A DNA stretch of 64,000 bases from NCBI GenBank assembly GCA_020636405.1, contig JACJXW010000008.1, positions 62,001-126,000 of the forward strand, read 5' to 3'. Positions 26,649 through 34,900 of this stretch are shown in pieces. The position numbers and the translations under genes are program-made. The stretch's first letter is position 1. Every line of letters starts with the position of its first letter. Source of the stretch: Lewinellaceae bacterium. GTDB lineage: Bacteria; Bacteroidota; Bacteroidia; Chitinophagales; Saprospiraceae. The notes below the pieces were generated by a model. It did no database searches. It saw only the letters and a list, made by a program, of their open reading frames with translations, and had not been told where the DNA came from.

Positions 26649-27662
26649 ATGCAGTACCGCCAACTCGGCCGTTCCGGCCTTTTCATCACCGATTTATCCC
26701 TGGGAACCATGACCTTCGGCGACCCTCGCAGCAAAGGCACCACTGCTGAAGAAGCCAAAAGGATCATTGATCGTTACCTCGAGGCCGGCGGCAATCACCT
26801 CGATACCGCCAATGTTTACAACGCCGGAAAGTCGGAGGAGATTGTCGGCCAGGCCCTGAAGGACAAACGCCACGACGTCACTATTGCTACCAAGGTGAAC
26901 TTCCCGGAAGGGGAGGGCTACAACGACCGCGGCCTGTCCCGCCACAATATCGTTCGCACAGTAGAGAACAGCTTGCGCCGCCTCCAGACAGATTATATCG
27001 ACCTGCTCTACATGCACTGCCAGGACTCTACGACGCCCATCGAAGAGTCCCTCCGTGCCTTCGACGATCTCGTTCGTGCTGGTAAGGTGCGCTATATCGG
27101 TGCCTCCAACTTCCTGGCCTGGCGTCTGATGAAAGCGCTCTCTGCCAGTGACACCCGGAGCACGGAGCGCTTCGTTGCGGCTCAGTACCAGTATAGCCTC
27201 GTTAAGCGGGATATAGAATACGAATACCTCAGCCTCTTTCAGGAGGAGGGCATGGGCCTGCTCCCCTGGGGCCCCCTGGGTGGCGGGTTTCTATCCGGTA
27301 AGTACCGGAAAGGCCAGCGCCCAGCCGAAAAGGATGGGCGCATCGGCTCTCACCCCGGCCATACGGAGGAGGCCTGGCAGCGCCGCGATACCGAACAGAA
27401 TTGGGACATCATCGATGCCGTTGGCGAAATTGCCGAAGTCCACGCCGCAACCTATGCGCAGGTGGCACTGGCCTGGGCCCGTCAGCGCCCCACCGTTACC
27501 AGCGTTATCATCGGCGCCCGCACCATGGAACAACTGGAGGACAACCTCAAAGCGGCAGAATTGGAACTTTCCAGTGAAGAAATGGAGCGATTGAATGCGG
27601 TGAGCGAACCGGGAGAGCTTTACCCCTATCGGTTCCTGAGGGAATATGAGCAAAAGCGATGA
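26649..27662 (+). CDS. aldo/keto reductase
   Basis: NADPH-dependent oxidoreductase with a TIM-barrel aldo/keto reductase fold, about 337 residues from ATG 26649. The N-terminus MQYRQLGRSGLFITDLSLGT is the standard family start. The catalytic tetrad appears as HLDTANVYN (Asp, Tyr), ATKVNF (Lys) and YIDLLYMHCQD (His). The cofactor-binding end is SVIIGARTMEQLEDNLKA. It resembles the YajO/Tas-like group acting on aldehydes and ketones. It is divergent from the T9SS gene and convergent with the flavin monooxygenase across the CGAATC array, so it is probably a single-gene unit. The physiological substrate is not shown. Confidence 0.9.
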   Translation: MQYRQLGRSGLFITDLSLGTMTFGDPRSKGTTAEEAKRIIDRYLEAGGNHLDTANVYNAGKSEEIVGQALKDKRHDVTIATKVNFPEGEGYNDRGLSRHNIVRTVENSLRRLQTDYIDLLYMHCQDSTTPIEESLRAFDDLVRAGKVRYIGASNFLAWRLMKALSASDTRSTERFVAAQYQYSLVKRDIEYEYLSLFQEEGMGLLPWGPLGGGFLSGKYRKGQRPAEKDGRIGSHPGHTEEAWQRRDTEQNWDIIDAVGEIAEVHAATYAQVALAWARQRPTVTSVIIGARTMEQLEDNLKAAELELSSEEMERLNAVSEPGELYPYRFLREYEQKR

Positions 27663-27702
27663 TTTCCAAGTCGGAAGTGGGAAGTGGGAAGTCGAATCCC
27701 CG

Positions 27703-27791
27703 AATCCCGAATCCCCGAATCCCCCGCCTCCGCCATCACCTTCGCCAAGGCTACGGCGCTCGCATAAAGCTACGGCGGGTAGAGACGAATC
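27703..27791. repeat. GC-rich CCGCCTCCGCC...GGCGGG element before the second CGAATC array
   Basis: After a short run of CGAATCCC units (27703-27722) comes CCCGCCTCCGCC, then CCAAGGCTACGGCG, AAAGCTACGGCGGG and GAGACGAATCC (27723-27791). This is the same order of blocks as the 39 bp units at 5673-5750, and it leads into the CGAATC array in the same way. The spacer 27663-27903 contains no gene. Confidence 0.65.
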
Positions 27792-27900
27792 CCCGAATCC
27801 CGAATCCACGAATCCCGAATCCCGAATCCCCGAATCCACGAATCCCCGAATCAACGAATCCCGAATCAACGAATCCCGAATCAACGAATCCCGAATCCCC
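27786..27900. repeat. second CGAATCC-type tandem array
   Basis: About 115 bp of CGAATCC, CGAATCCC, CGAATCCA and CGAATCAA units in irregular order. The array stops 3 bp before the TAA stop of the minus-strand flavin monooxygenase (27904). The orientation relative to the neighbouring minus-strand gene is the same as for the array behind alr. Confidence 0.8.
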
Positions 27901-27903
27901 GAT

Positions 27904-29028
27904 TTACCCACCGACAATTGCCCGCACCACCACCTCCGAATCCTGGCGGATGACCCCTAAGCCGCCGCCCGGCTTATAATTGTCGAATCCCAGAAAATAC
28001 AACCCCTTGTATTTTCCAGTGCCCACCACTTCTTTCGGGATGCCATACTGGTCGAACAGGCCGTCGGTAAAGGGGAGGAAGTCCTCCAGCAGTGCCCGGT
28101 AGCCCGTAGCCAGGATGACAGTGTCGAACCGCTCTTCCGTGCCGTCTTCGAAGCGGACGCCCGTTTCAGTAAAGCATTCAATGCCTGGTTTCACTTTTAT
28201 CTTTCCAGCCTTGATCTGATCGACTGTACCGATATCAATGACGGGCGTCTTCCCGGTTTCCCGCAACTGGCGGGCGGGTGGCATATCGGAAGACGCCAGG
28301 CCGTAGGGGGTAAGGTCGCCGAAGGCCAGCCGCTGTACCCTGGCGCCGATCCAGTCTCCAAGCCAGGTGGGCAATTTGGCCAGGGTGAAGGCTGTCTTTT
28401 GTGTTGGGTTGCCCAGAAAGTCCCGGGGTACTACATTGACTGGCCCGCGAACAGCCAGGCAAGTGGGGATGCCGTTCTCGCAAAGGTCGAGGGCGATCTC
28501 GGCGCCGGTATTGCCGAAGCCGACAACCAGGGCCTTTTGGCCACTAAACGGCCGGGGGTTTTTATACTCCCGGCTGTGCAGGACCTGTCCTTTAAAGTGT
28601 TCTTCCCCTTTGTAACCAGGGCGATTGGGCACCCGGTTCAGGCCAGTGGCTATCACTACGTGAGGCGCCTTGAACGTCTTGGCGGATCGGGTGTGCACCT
28701 CCCAGCCTTCTTCTCCGGGTTGGATCGAGGCCACCTCTTCTCCAAAGTGGGGCTGGATGTCAAATTTCTTGGCGTAGGCATCGAAGTAGTCGACCAGCAT
28801 CCTCCGGGAAACATACCGGGGGTAATTTTCCGGAAAATCCACAAACGGCAGGTGGGAGTGCTCCTTGACCGTGTGCAGGTGCAGGCGGTCATAGTGCTGC
28901 CGCCAGGAATGAGCAATGTGCTGGCTCTGTTCGAGGATCTCGAATGGAATGCCCTCCTGTCGCAGGCGAGCGGCGGCTGCCAGGCCCGCCGGGCCGGCGC
29001 CGATGATGAGAACGGTAGTCTGTGGCAT
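27904..29028 (-). CDS. flavin-containing monooxygenase (FMO/YUCCA-like)
   Basis: FAD/NADPH-dependent monooxygenase-like protein of about 374 residues, from ATG 29028; a longer frame to 29133 runs through repeat DNA and is rejected. The FAD motif VLIIGAGPAGLAAAARL is at the N-terminus. The second, NADPH-binding motif is ALVVGFGNTGAEIALDL. Between them is the FMO signature FKGQVLHSREY, which fits the FxGxxxHxxxY pattern. Members oxygenate soft nucleophiles or perform Baeyer-Villiger reactions. It lies 121 bp downstream of an aldehyde dehydrogenase on the same strand, with a repeat element between them. A role with the neighbouring acyl/aldehyde enzymes is possible but unproven. Confidence 0.87.
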   Translation of the reverse strand: MPQTTVLIIGAGPAGLAAAARLRQEGIPFEILEQSQHIAHSWRQHYDRLHLHTVKEHSHLPFVDFPENYPRYVSRRMLVDYFDAYAKKFDIQPHFGEEVASIQPGEEGWEVHTRSAKTFKAPHVVIATGLNRVPNRPGYKGEEHFKGQVLHSREYKNPRPFSGQKALVVGFGNTGAEIALDLCENGIPTCLAVRGPVNVVPRDFLGNPTQKTAFTLAKLPTWLGDWIGARVQRLAFGDLTPYGLASSDMPPARQLRETGKTPVIDIGTVDQIKAGKIKVKPGIECFTETGVRFEDGTEERFDTVILATGYRALLEDFLPFTDGLFDQYGIPKEVVGTGKYKGLYFLGFDNYKPGGGLGVIRQDSEVVVRAIVGG

Positions 29029-29149
29029 GTGTATTCGTGTGTTCGTGTGTTCGTCTTGTCTGTTGGTGGGAGGCATTTGCGGTTCAGGAATGCAACCGGC
29101 AGGGCTGACGGATACACCTTCACACAAATGCACTTATACACAACATTTT
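29029..29149. repeat. intergenic repeat with ATTCGTG/CACAAATGCAC words
   Basis: The spacer between the monooxygenase start and the aldehyde dehydrogenase stop holds GTGTATTCGTGTGTTCGTG at 29029-29047 and CACACAAATGCACTTATAC near 29121-29139. The two ends are partly complementary. The same vocabulary appears at 4405-4502. The element lies just behind the aldehyde dehydrogenase stop (29150). Confidence 0.5.
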
Positions 29150-30574
29150 CTACAACCACCGCAACGTCCAGTCCGCCAGTTTCTGCTTCCAACCCTTATA
29201 CGGTGGCTTCAGGAGGTCGCTGGTGCTGATGGGCCATACCTGTTTGTAAACAGACCGGGCGTTGGAGAAGGCCTCAAAGCCGTACCAGCCGTGAGACTTA
29301 CCGATACCGCTGTTGTTATCTCCTCCAAAAGGCAGAAAATGGTTGTTGAACTGTAACAGGCTATTATTGATACAGGTCGTTCCTGCCCGGGTGTGATCCA
29401 GTACCTGGCGGATGTTGCTGCGGCTTCTGCTGAAAATGTACAGGGCCAGTGGCTTTTCCTTTGAATTGACAAAGTCGATCGCCTCCTGAAGCCCCTGGAA
29501 TCCAATGGCTGGCAGAACCGGCCCAAAGATCTCCTCCGTCATCAGGCTGGAGTCCTGGCTTACATCGGTTATGACCGTTGGAGCGATGTAACGGCCGCTT
29601 TCTTCGGACTGCCCGCCGGTAACGGCCCGGGCGCCGTTGTCCAGGGCCTGCTGCATAGCTGACTTTACCCGCTCGAAGTGCCTCCGGTTGACGATGCGGG
29701 GGTAGTCTGGCGATTGTTGTGGGTCTTTGCCGTAAGCCGCATTCAGGTGCTGCCCGATCTTTTCCAACAGTTCTGCCTTTCGGCTTTCGTGCACCAGCAG
29801 ATAGTCCGGCGCGATGCAGGTCTGGCCCATGTTCACATGCTTGCCCCAGGCTATGCGGGCGGCGGCTTTATCGATATCAGCGGTCTCGTCCACGATCGTG
29901 GGCGATTTTCCCCCCAGTTCCAGGGTGACGGAGGTAAGGTGTTTGGCCGCTGCCGCCATGACGGCTTTGCCCACGGCGGGAGAACCGGTAAAAAAGATGT
30001 GGTTGAAGGGCAGGTCCAGCAGCGCTTTCGATGTTTCCACAGCGCCTTCTACCAGCGCCACTTCGTTCTCCGGAAAGAGCTCCTTGACGATCTTACGCAT
30101 GACTGCCGACGAGTGCGGCGTATTTTCTGAAGGCTTCAGCATCACGCAGTTGCCTGCGGCAATAGCCGAAACCATAGGCGCAAAGGTAAGGTTTACCGGA
30201 AAGTTCCAGGGTGCGATGATCAGCACCACTCCTTTGGGCTGGTACTGAATGTAGGAACGGGAGCCCAGCAGAGCCAGCGGCGTTCCTACTCCATGTGGTT
30301 TCATCCACCGCCTCAGGTTGCGGATGGTGTACTTGATCTCGGAAATGATGATATAGATCTCTGTAAGATCCACTTCCAGTGGCGGCTTTTGGAAATCCTG
30401 GTACAGCGCATCCCGGATCTCCTGACGGTATTGCATCAATGCATGGAGCAGCCGCCTCAGTCTGGCGATGCGCTCGCGGGGCGTGGTTTGGGACATGGCC
30501 TGCTGGTTGGCATGTTGGGCCTCGAAGATGCGCCGGATCTCCTGTCTGGAGGTATCGGTGGTTCCTGCAGTCAT
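29150..30574 (-). CDS. aldehyde dehydrogenase family protein (class 3-like)
   Basis: NAD(P)-dependent aldehyde dehydrogenase, 474 residues, shorter than the usual 490-500 and like class 3/YwdH-type enzymes. The substrate-channel and NAD region is IIAPWNFPVNLTFAPMVSAI, with KPSENTP. The general base lies in VTLELGGKSP, and the catalytic cysteine in NMGQTCIAPDYLL. FTGSPAVGKAVM is the Rossmann turn. The C-terminus is FLPFGGDNNSGIGKSHGWYGFEAFS, typical of the class that oxidises fatty or aromatic aldehydes. It starts 10 bp after the stop of the acyl-CoA ligase, so the two are in one operon. Long-chain aldehyde oxidation before CoA activation is a reasonable guess. Confidence 0.9.
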   Translation of the reverse strand: MTAGTTDTSRQEIRRIFEAQHANQQAMSQTTPRERIARLRRLLHALMQYRQEIRDALYQDFQKPPLEVDLTEIYIIISEIKYTIRNLRRWMKPHGVGTPLALLGSRSYIQYQPKGVVLIIAPWNFPVNLTFAPMVSAIAAGNCVMLKPSENTPHSSAVMRKIVKELFPENEVALVEGAVETSKALLDLPFNHIFFTGSPAVGKAVMAAAAKHLTSVTLELGGKSPTIVDETADIDKAAARIAWGKHVNMGQTCIAPDYLLVHESRKAELLEKIGQHLNAAYGKDPQQSPDYPRIVNRRHFERVKSAMQQALDNGARAVTGGQSEESGRYIAPTVITDVSQDSSLMTEEIFGPVLPAIGFQGLQEAIDFVNSKEKPLALYIFSRSRSNIRQVLDHTRAGTTCINNSLLQFNNHFLPFGGDNNSGIGKSHGWYGFEAFSNARSVYKQVWPISTSDLLKPPYKGWKQKLADWTLRWL

Positions 30575-30584
30575 AGTTTACTCA

Positions 30585-32153
30585 TTATTTTTTGATCTTC
30601 CCGGCCTCCATCTGGCGCAATTCCTTTTTCAGGATCTTGCCGGTAGCGCTCATGGGCAGTTCCCTTACGAATTCTACCTGGCGTGGATATTTGTAAGCGG
30701 CCATACGCTCCTTCGCCCAGGCGATAACACCCTCTTCAGTAGCTTGCGCTCCTTTGTTCAGCACGATGAATGCCTTGATCTCTTCACCACATTCCTTGTC
30801 CGGTACACCGATCACAGCCACCAGGGAGATGGCTTCGTGTTCCATGAGTACTTCTTCGACTTCCCGCGGATAAACGTTCAGTCCACCGCGAATGATCATG
30901 TCTTTGGTGCGGTCGACAATAAAATAGTAGCCATCCTCGTCCATAATAGCGATGTCTCCGGAGTGCATCCACCCTCCTTTCAGGCTTTCGGCATTGGCAT
31001 TGGGCCGTTTGTAATATCCTTTCATGACGTTGTGGCCTCGGTAGAGGAGCTGCCCTTTCTCCCCCGGAGCCACGGGGTTATCGTGCTCGTCGGCGATCAT
31101 GACCTCTACGCCCCAGACGGGGGTACCTATGGAACCTGGTTTGCGCTCCTGATCCTGGTGGTTGAAGGTGACTACCGGCGAGCCTTCCGACATGCCGTAT
31201 CCTTCGATGATCGGCACCCTGTATTTGGCTTCAAAACCTTTGAGGACTTCTACCGGCAGGGATGCTCCGCCGGAGACGCAGATTTTTAGTTTGGCCCGGG
31301 CCGCTTTCACCGCAGCGGGGTCCTCCTGATAGTTCAACAGGCCCCAGTACATGGTCGGTACTCCGGCGAAGACGGTGACGCCGTGGCGGTGCATAAGGCC
31401 GAGTACGGCCCCTGCATCGAAGCGGGGCAGAAGGACGCTGGTGGCGCCGCGATAGACGCCCGCATTGAGCAGAACGGTCATGGCGAAGATGTGGAAAAGG
31501 GGCAATACGATCAGTTGTATGTCCTCGCTTTGTGTTTTGACCAGGTCGGCGCTCAGCACGGCGTTCAGCATGAGGTTGGAATGTGTGAGCTCGGCTCCCT
31601 TGGGTTTGCCTGTAGTCCCGGAGGTATAGATGATCACGGCAGTATCGTCGGCCCCGGTCATTTCCGTGAGGAAAGTGGCCGGTTGATCGGCCATGAACAT
31701 ACCCAGGGTTTTTACTCCATCGATGGGGGAGGGGCTGTCCGGTTTAGCGGTGATCAGGAAAAAGTGCTCGCAGTCCGATGCCTCCTGGAAGCCGGAGAAT
31801 CCTTCCTCTCCCATAGGCAGTTGAGGCGTGCCTTCAAAGCAGAAGTATGCCTTGGCATCTGAATCCTGAAGATGGTATGCGATCTCTCTGCGTTTGAGCA
31901 ATACACTTAGAGGGACCACCGCTGCTCCGGCTTTGAGGATGCCATAATATAGGATAGGAAAGTAAGGCAGGTTGAGGCAGCTGAGGGCCACCTTGTCGCC
32001 TGGTTGTATGCCCAGGTTGCGCAGGCCATTGGCCACCTGGTTGGCAGCCGCATTTACCTGGGCGAAGCTCAGGCCGGTGTCCATAAAAAGGAAGGCGTCC
32101 TTGCCGGGATAACGGCGGGCACTGTCTTCCAGAATAACGGATAGGTTTAACAT
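30585..32153 (-). CDS. long-chain-fatty-acid--CoA ligase (acyl-AMP-forming)
   Basis: ATP-dependent acyl-CoA synthetase of the ANL superfamily, 522 residues. The P-loop-like motif is IIYTSGTTGKPKGAELTHSN. Later core motifs are GYGMSEGSPVV, WMHSGDIAIMDEDGYYFIVD and RTKDMIIRGGLNVYP, with the C-terminal lysine region MSATGKILKKELR. This pattern is that of fatty-acid or carboxylate CoA ligases, but chain length cannot be read. It follows the small thioesterase gene by 28 bp and precedes the aldehyde dehydrogenase by 10 bp, all on the minus strand, forming a lipid activation/oxidation cluster. Confidence 0.92.
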   Translation of the reverse strand: MLNLSVILEDSARRYPGKDAFLFMDTGLSFAQVNAAANQVANGLRNLGIQPGDKVALSCLNLPYFPILYYGILKAGAAVVPLSVLLKRREIAYHLQDSDAKAYFCFEGTPQLPMGEEGFSGFQEASDCEHFFLITAKPDSPSPIDGVKTLGMFMADQPATFLTEMTGADDTAVIIYTSGTTGKPKGAELTHSNLMLNAVLSADLVKTQSEDIQLIVLPLFHIFAMTVLLNAGVYRGATSVLLPRFDAGAVLGLMHRHGVTVFAGVPTMYWGLLNYQEDPAAVKAARAKLKICVSGGASLPVEVLKGFEAKYRVPIIEGYGMSEGSPVVTFNHQDQERKPGSIGTPVWGVEVMIADEHDNPVAPGEKGQLLYRGHNVMKGYYKRPNANAESLKGGWMHSGDIAIMDEDGYYFIVDRTKDMIIRGGLNVYPREVEEVLMEHEAISLVAVIGVPDKECGEEIKAFIVLNKGAQATEEGVIAWAKERMAAYKYPRQVEFVRELPMSATGKILKKELRQMEAGKIKK

Positions 32154-32181
32154 GGAAAAGGTTTTATCTGATTAGGGCCAA

Positions 32182-32643
32182 TTATTTTCGGATTACCGGT
32201 TGCTCTTCCAGGCCGAGAATGCCCAGGCTCAGCTGCTCCGGGATAGGGGCTTTGCGCCGCTGCCGGTAATCGAAAGTGACCATTACCGCGTTGGCAATTG
32301 CGACGAGCCGGTTGTGCCGGCGGCTGAACATCCGGCAGTGCATCGTGAATCGGTCCTCCTGCATTTCATTTACCCGGATGCCCAGAGTGATCGTGTCCGG
32401 ATAAGTGACGGGAAAGAGGTATTTACAGTCTTGTTTGGCCAGAATGACCCCCGGCAGGCCGGCATCCGCATCTTCCATCACAACCGGGTACTTCAGGTGG
32501 TCCAGGTAAGCGACCCGCGCGTGTTCGAACCAACGCAGGTAGATGACGTTACTAACGTGTCCGGCGGCGTCCATCTCTCCCCATTGCACATCGATATCTA
32601 CTTTTACGGGAAAGCTTTTCAACTCTTTACTGATGTCGTCCAT
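32182..32643 (-). CDS. acyl-CoA thioesterase, 4-hydroxybenzoyl-CoA thioesterase (hot-dog) family
   Basis: Small hot-dog fold thioesterase, 153 residues. The active-site region VQWGEMDAAGHVSNVIYLRWFEHARVAYL-type (Asp in the EMDAAGHV turn, followed by helix) is diagnostic of YbgC/4HBT enzymes. The second strand block YPDTITLGIRVNEM and RHNRLVAIANAVMVTFD follow. It probably hydrolyses acyl-CoA esters. It is the first gene of the minus-strand group with acyl-CoA ligase, aldehyde dehydrogenase and flavin monooxygenase, and may balance the acyl-CoA pool there. Confidence 0.88.
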   Translation of the reverse strand: MDDISKELKSFPVKVDIDVQWGEMDAAGHVSNVIYLRWFEHARVAYLDHLKYPVVMEDADAGLPGVILAKQDCKYLFPVTYPDTITLGIRVNEMQEDRFTMHCRMFSRRHNRLVAIANAVMVTFDYRQRRKAPIPEQLSLGILGLEEQPVIRK

Positions 32644-32745
32644 TCGGGTTTGCTTTGTATCGGGTTTTCAATTTCTCCGGGATGTTAAGCCAGCCCTAAA
32701 TTAGGAAAAGTTTTTGTAACGCTGCCGGGCCGATTGCTATTAAGA

Positions 32746-32793
32746 GGCTGTTTTCGCGGGGTTTTTGAATTGAAAAACAGCGCGAAAACAGCC
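32746..32793 (-). terminator. long hairpin behind the T9SS type A gene
   Basis: GGCTGTTTTCGCG (32746-32758) pairs perfectly with CGCGAAAACAGCC (32781-32793). Within the loop GTTTTT also pairs with AAAAAC. It begins 13 bp beyond the stop of the minus-strand gene at 32806. No clean U tract follows, so it may terminate weakly or protect the 3' end. Confidence 0.5.
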
Positions 32794-32805
32794 CGTAGGC
32801 AATTC

Positions 32806-33876
32806 TCAATAGGGTTTCACCAAACGGTAATGGGCCGTTTCTCCCTGATAGGTGACCTGGCAGAGGTATACGCCTGGGCTGAGCTGCCCGGTAGGGATGG
32901 AAGGAGTGTCCGGTTGCAGCAGCCGGCGATGGATCACTTCTCTGCCCCTTGCGTCGAGCAGCCTAAATTCAAAAGTGGCGCCCTGGGGTGCCTGAATGTG
33001 GAGAATATCACCTACTGGATTAGGGAATAAGTTGAACTGCCGGGCCCAATCGGGCTGCCGGCTGCCTGACAACATAATGTTAATGGGCGCCGAAGTAGGC
33101 CGGCAGCCACTGCCGTCGCTCACCGTGACCGTATACATGCCGCTCTCCTGAGGGGTATAACTCGGCCCGTTGGCTCCGTTGATAGGATTGCCGTCAAGCG
33201 CCCACTGGTAGTTGGGGCCAGAACTGGCCGTAAGCAGGTTGCCGTCCCAGGTGATGACGGGTACCTGGGGGCCGGTGAAGGTGAAGCTGGGGCCGACGCC
33301 GCTGGTCAGCGTTATTTCGGGGCATTCAAATGGAGAAGCGTTGAGTACATAGGTGCCGCTTTCCTTTACCCAGTATTCCGGCCCGGTGGCGCCCTCAATG
33401 GGCTCGTAGTCCCGTAACCATTGGTAGGAGGCATAACTTCCGAAGGCGTTGGTGACCAGGGTGGAGTCACCCCGGCAATATTCGCTTTGCGGGCTGTGCT
33501 GTACGGCCACCGGAGCGAATACCCAGCTGTCGATCACCACCGGTTCGCTCAGTTCCGTACAATTGTCGCGGGTGAGCTCTACGAAAAAGAAGGCGTAGCC
33601 GTAGTCGCTAACGGCAATTTCCAATGTCGGCCCGTTGGCGCCCCCGATGGGCATAAGGCCGGTAGCGGAACCGTTAAAATTATAATACCACTGGAAACTG
33701 TCGAAAGGTTCCACTACACTCATCTTGACGGTATCGTAGGAACAGTACACGCCATTATCGGCATGGGGTGCCAGATTGATGTTGGATTCAAATCCACATT
33801 GAGCATAGAGCGCTGCCGGGCCTGTAATTACAATGAAGGCCAGGATAAAACTGAGGGGAATGATCGTTTTCAGCAT
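32806..33876 (-). CDS. T9SS type A sorted secreted protein with Ig-like repeats
   Basis: Exported protein of 356 residues with a signal peptide (MLKTIIPLSFILAFIVITGP to LYAQ). The body holds about three Ig-like/PKD-like repeats, each with a YxWxxxGxPIxGAxGPxY pattern, for example YQWALDGNPINGANGPSYTP and YQWLRDYEPIEGATGPEYWV. The last 75 residues form a T9SS type A sorting domain: QFNLFPNPVGDILHIQAP, LLDARGREVIHRRLL, LSPGVYLCQVTYQG and HYRLVKPY. The protein is therefore moved across the outer membrane by the Por/Gld machinery and anchored or released. No enzymatic domain is seen; a structural or adhesive role is likely. Confidence 0.87.
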   Translation of the reverse strand: MLKTIIPLSFILAFIVITGPAALYAQCGFESNINLAPHADNGVYCSYDTVKMSVVEPFDSFQWYYNFNGSATGLMPIGGANGPTLEIAVSDYGYAFFFVELTRDNCTELSEPVVIDSWVFAPVAVQHSPQSEYCRGDSTLVTNAFGSYASYQWLRDYEPIEGATGPEYWVKESGTYVLNASPFECPEITLTSGVGPSFTFTGPQVPVITWDGNLLTASSGPNYQWALDGNPINGANGPSYTPQESGMYTVTVSDGSGCRPTSAPINIMLSGSRQPDWARQFNLFPNPVGDILHIQAPQGATFEFRLLDARGREVIHRRLLQPDTPSIPTGQLSPGVYLCQVTYQGETAHYRLVKPY

Positions 33877-34477
33877 GATCGAGATTTTGATGATTGAGAA
33901 CGTGTTTAAATTTTAAACACGTTCTGAAATTTTCAGTGCTGCAAAATGTGGGTATTTGTGGCGATTCGTCAAGCCCGGCGCCTCATTTTGTACAGTAGCG
34001 GCTAAAGGCTGTAAATCAGGGGGCTTTTTACCAACGTTTGGCGCCAGGGCTTCGTCCTGCTTCTCTTAATCTTTAGCTTGAAGATCAGACAGTTTGGGGC
34101 CGGGAGCAGGCCGGATGAAATTTTAATCAGGTGGAAAATTAAAAATATAATTTTGCTTTTGAATTCGAAAGTAGTCGGGTATGCCGCATTATGGGCTTTA
34201 TTTAAAATAATAAATATATTTATTGGCTTTTTTCCGAATCCCGGTTTTTAAGGTTGATAGTGCTTATCTGCTTATGTATGGAGCACAGGGTATTGCTCAT
34301 CCTTAAAATGCGCCCCTTCATAGAATGCTCCTTCTTCTTCAGATCATCTCGTGCAACTTCTCCGTTTAAGTATCGTCTTTTATATCGAAAGGAACTTCAG
34401 GAAGAAAAAACAAAAGCTATAGGTTAAAAAATTACCCTCTTTATTATACCCGATTGTTAAACCCTAAATTTTTTATC
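33877..34477. other. 601 bp divergent intergenic region
   Basis: No gene is visible between the T9SS type A gene (minus) and the small secreted protein gene (plus). It contains the 27 bp palindrome at 33898-33924 and an AT-rich stretch at about 34130-34250 with runs of A, T and TTTATT. It probably carries promoters for both genes, but no clear TAnnTTTG box was found. Confidence 0.4.
33898..33924. promoter_or_regulatory. 27 bp perfect inverted repeat upstream of a T9SS gene
   Basis: GAACGTGTTTAAA, one T, then TTTAAACACGTTC. The arms are 13 bp and exactly complementary. It lies 22 bp upstream of the minus-strand start at 33876, where it would overlap the leader or promoter. It may be an operator, or a hairpin in the 5' leader. 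Confidence 0.5.
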
Positions 34478-34825
34478 ATGAAAATCTTCCGTATTAGTTT
34501 CGTTCTGTCCTTCTGTTTGCTGGCTGCCAGTTTTGCATTTGCTGCCCCTGTTGATTCCAAGCCCAATTCCGAATTGCGGAAAGAAGTGGCTAAATTGATC
34601 AAAACCCCTGAACTGGGCAAAAAGGGGATTGCGGAAACCTATGTGTTCATCCACTTTATGGTCAACGAGAACAAGGAGATCGTAGTACTTAATGTGGTCA
34701 GTGATAGCGACTACATTAGAGAACATGTCAGGAAGAGCTTGGAAAATCAGAAGGTCGATGCTCAAGGCCTGGACGCCTTCACGGAATACAACGTAAAAAT
34801 TTCGTTCCGCTCGGAAAAGGCTTGA
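34478..34825 (+). CDS. small secreted protein, possibly with a TonB C-terminal-like fold
   Basis: Exported protein of 115 residues from ATG 34478, with a signal peptide (MKIFRISFVLSFCLLAASFAFA, cleavage about residue 22). The mature part has a short basic helix (ELRKEVAKLIKTPELG) and a strand-helix-strand region, YVFIHFMVNENKEIVVLNV followed by REHVRKSLENQKV. That order resembles the C-terminal TonB-like domain common in small Bacteroidota periplasmic proteins, but similarity is weak. It stands alone and is followed by a clear hairpin terminator. I do not assign a function. Confidence 0.7.
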   Translation: MKIFRISFVLSFCLLAASFAFAAPVDSKPNSELRKEVAKLIKTPELGKKGIAETYVFIHFMVNENKEIVVLNVVSDSDYIREHVRKSLENQKVDAQGLDAFTEYNVKISFRSEKA

Positions 34826-34846
34826 GCGCTTTAGGTGCTTTTACCT

Positions 34847-34891
34847 ATAATGCCGAAGCGACAGGTGTAATGTTGCTTCGGCATTATTTTT
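34847..34891 (+). terminator. Rho-independent-like terminator
   Basis: ATAATGCCGAAGCGACA (34847-34863) pairs with TGTTGCTTCGGCATTAT (34871-34887), one G-T wobble in 17 pairs, and is followed by TTTTC. It lies 21 bp past the stop of the small secreted protein. It may also end transcription of the convergent gene at 34901. Confidence 0.8.
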
Positions 34892-34900
34892 CTGGACGGG

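Noticed and set aside
26588..26767. Longer start of the T9SS type B gene
   Set aside because: The extra 60 residues precede the signal peptide and overlap the divergent aldo/keto reductase gene; ATG 26587 begins a proper signal sequence.
27646..27979. Overlapping plus-strand frames across the second CGAATC array
   Set aside because: Same cause as at 5731; they run from the aldo/keto reductase end into the antisense of the monooxygenase gene.
29029..29133. Longer start of the flavin monooxygenase
   Set aside because: The extra 35 codons are translated repeat DNA; ATG 29028 is followed at once by the FAD-binding motif.
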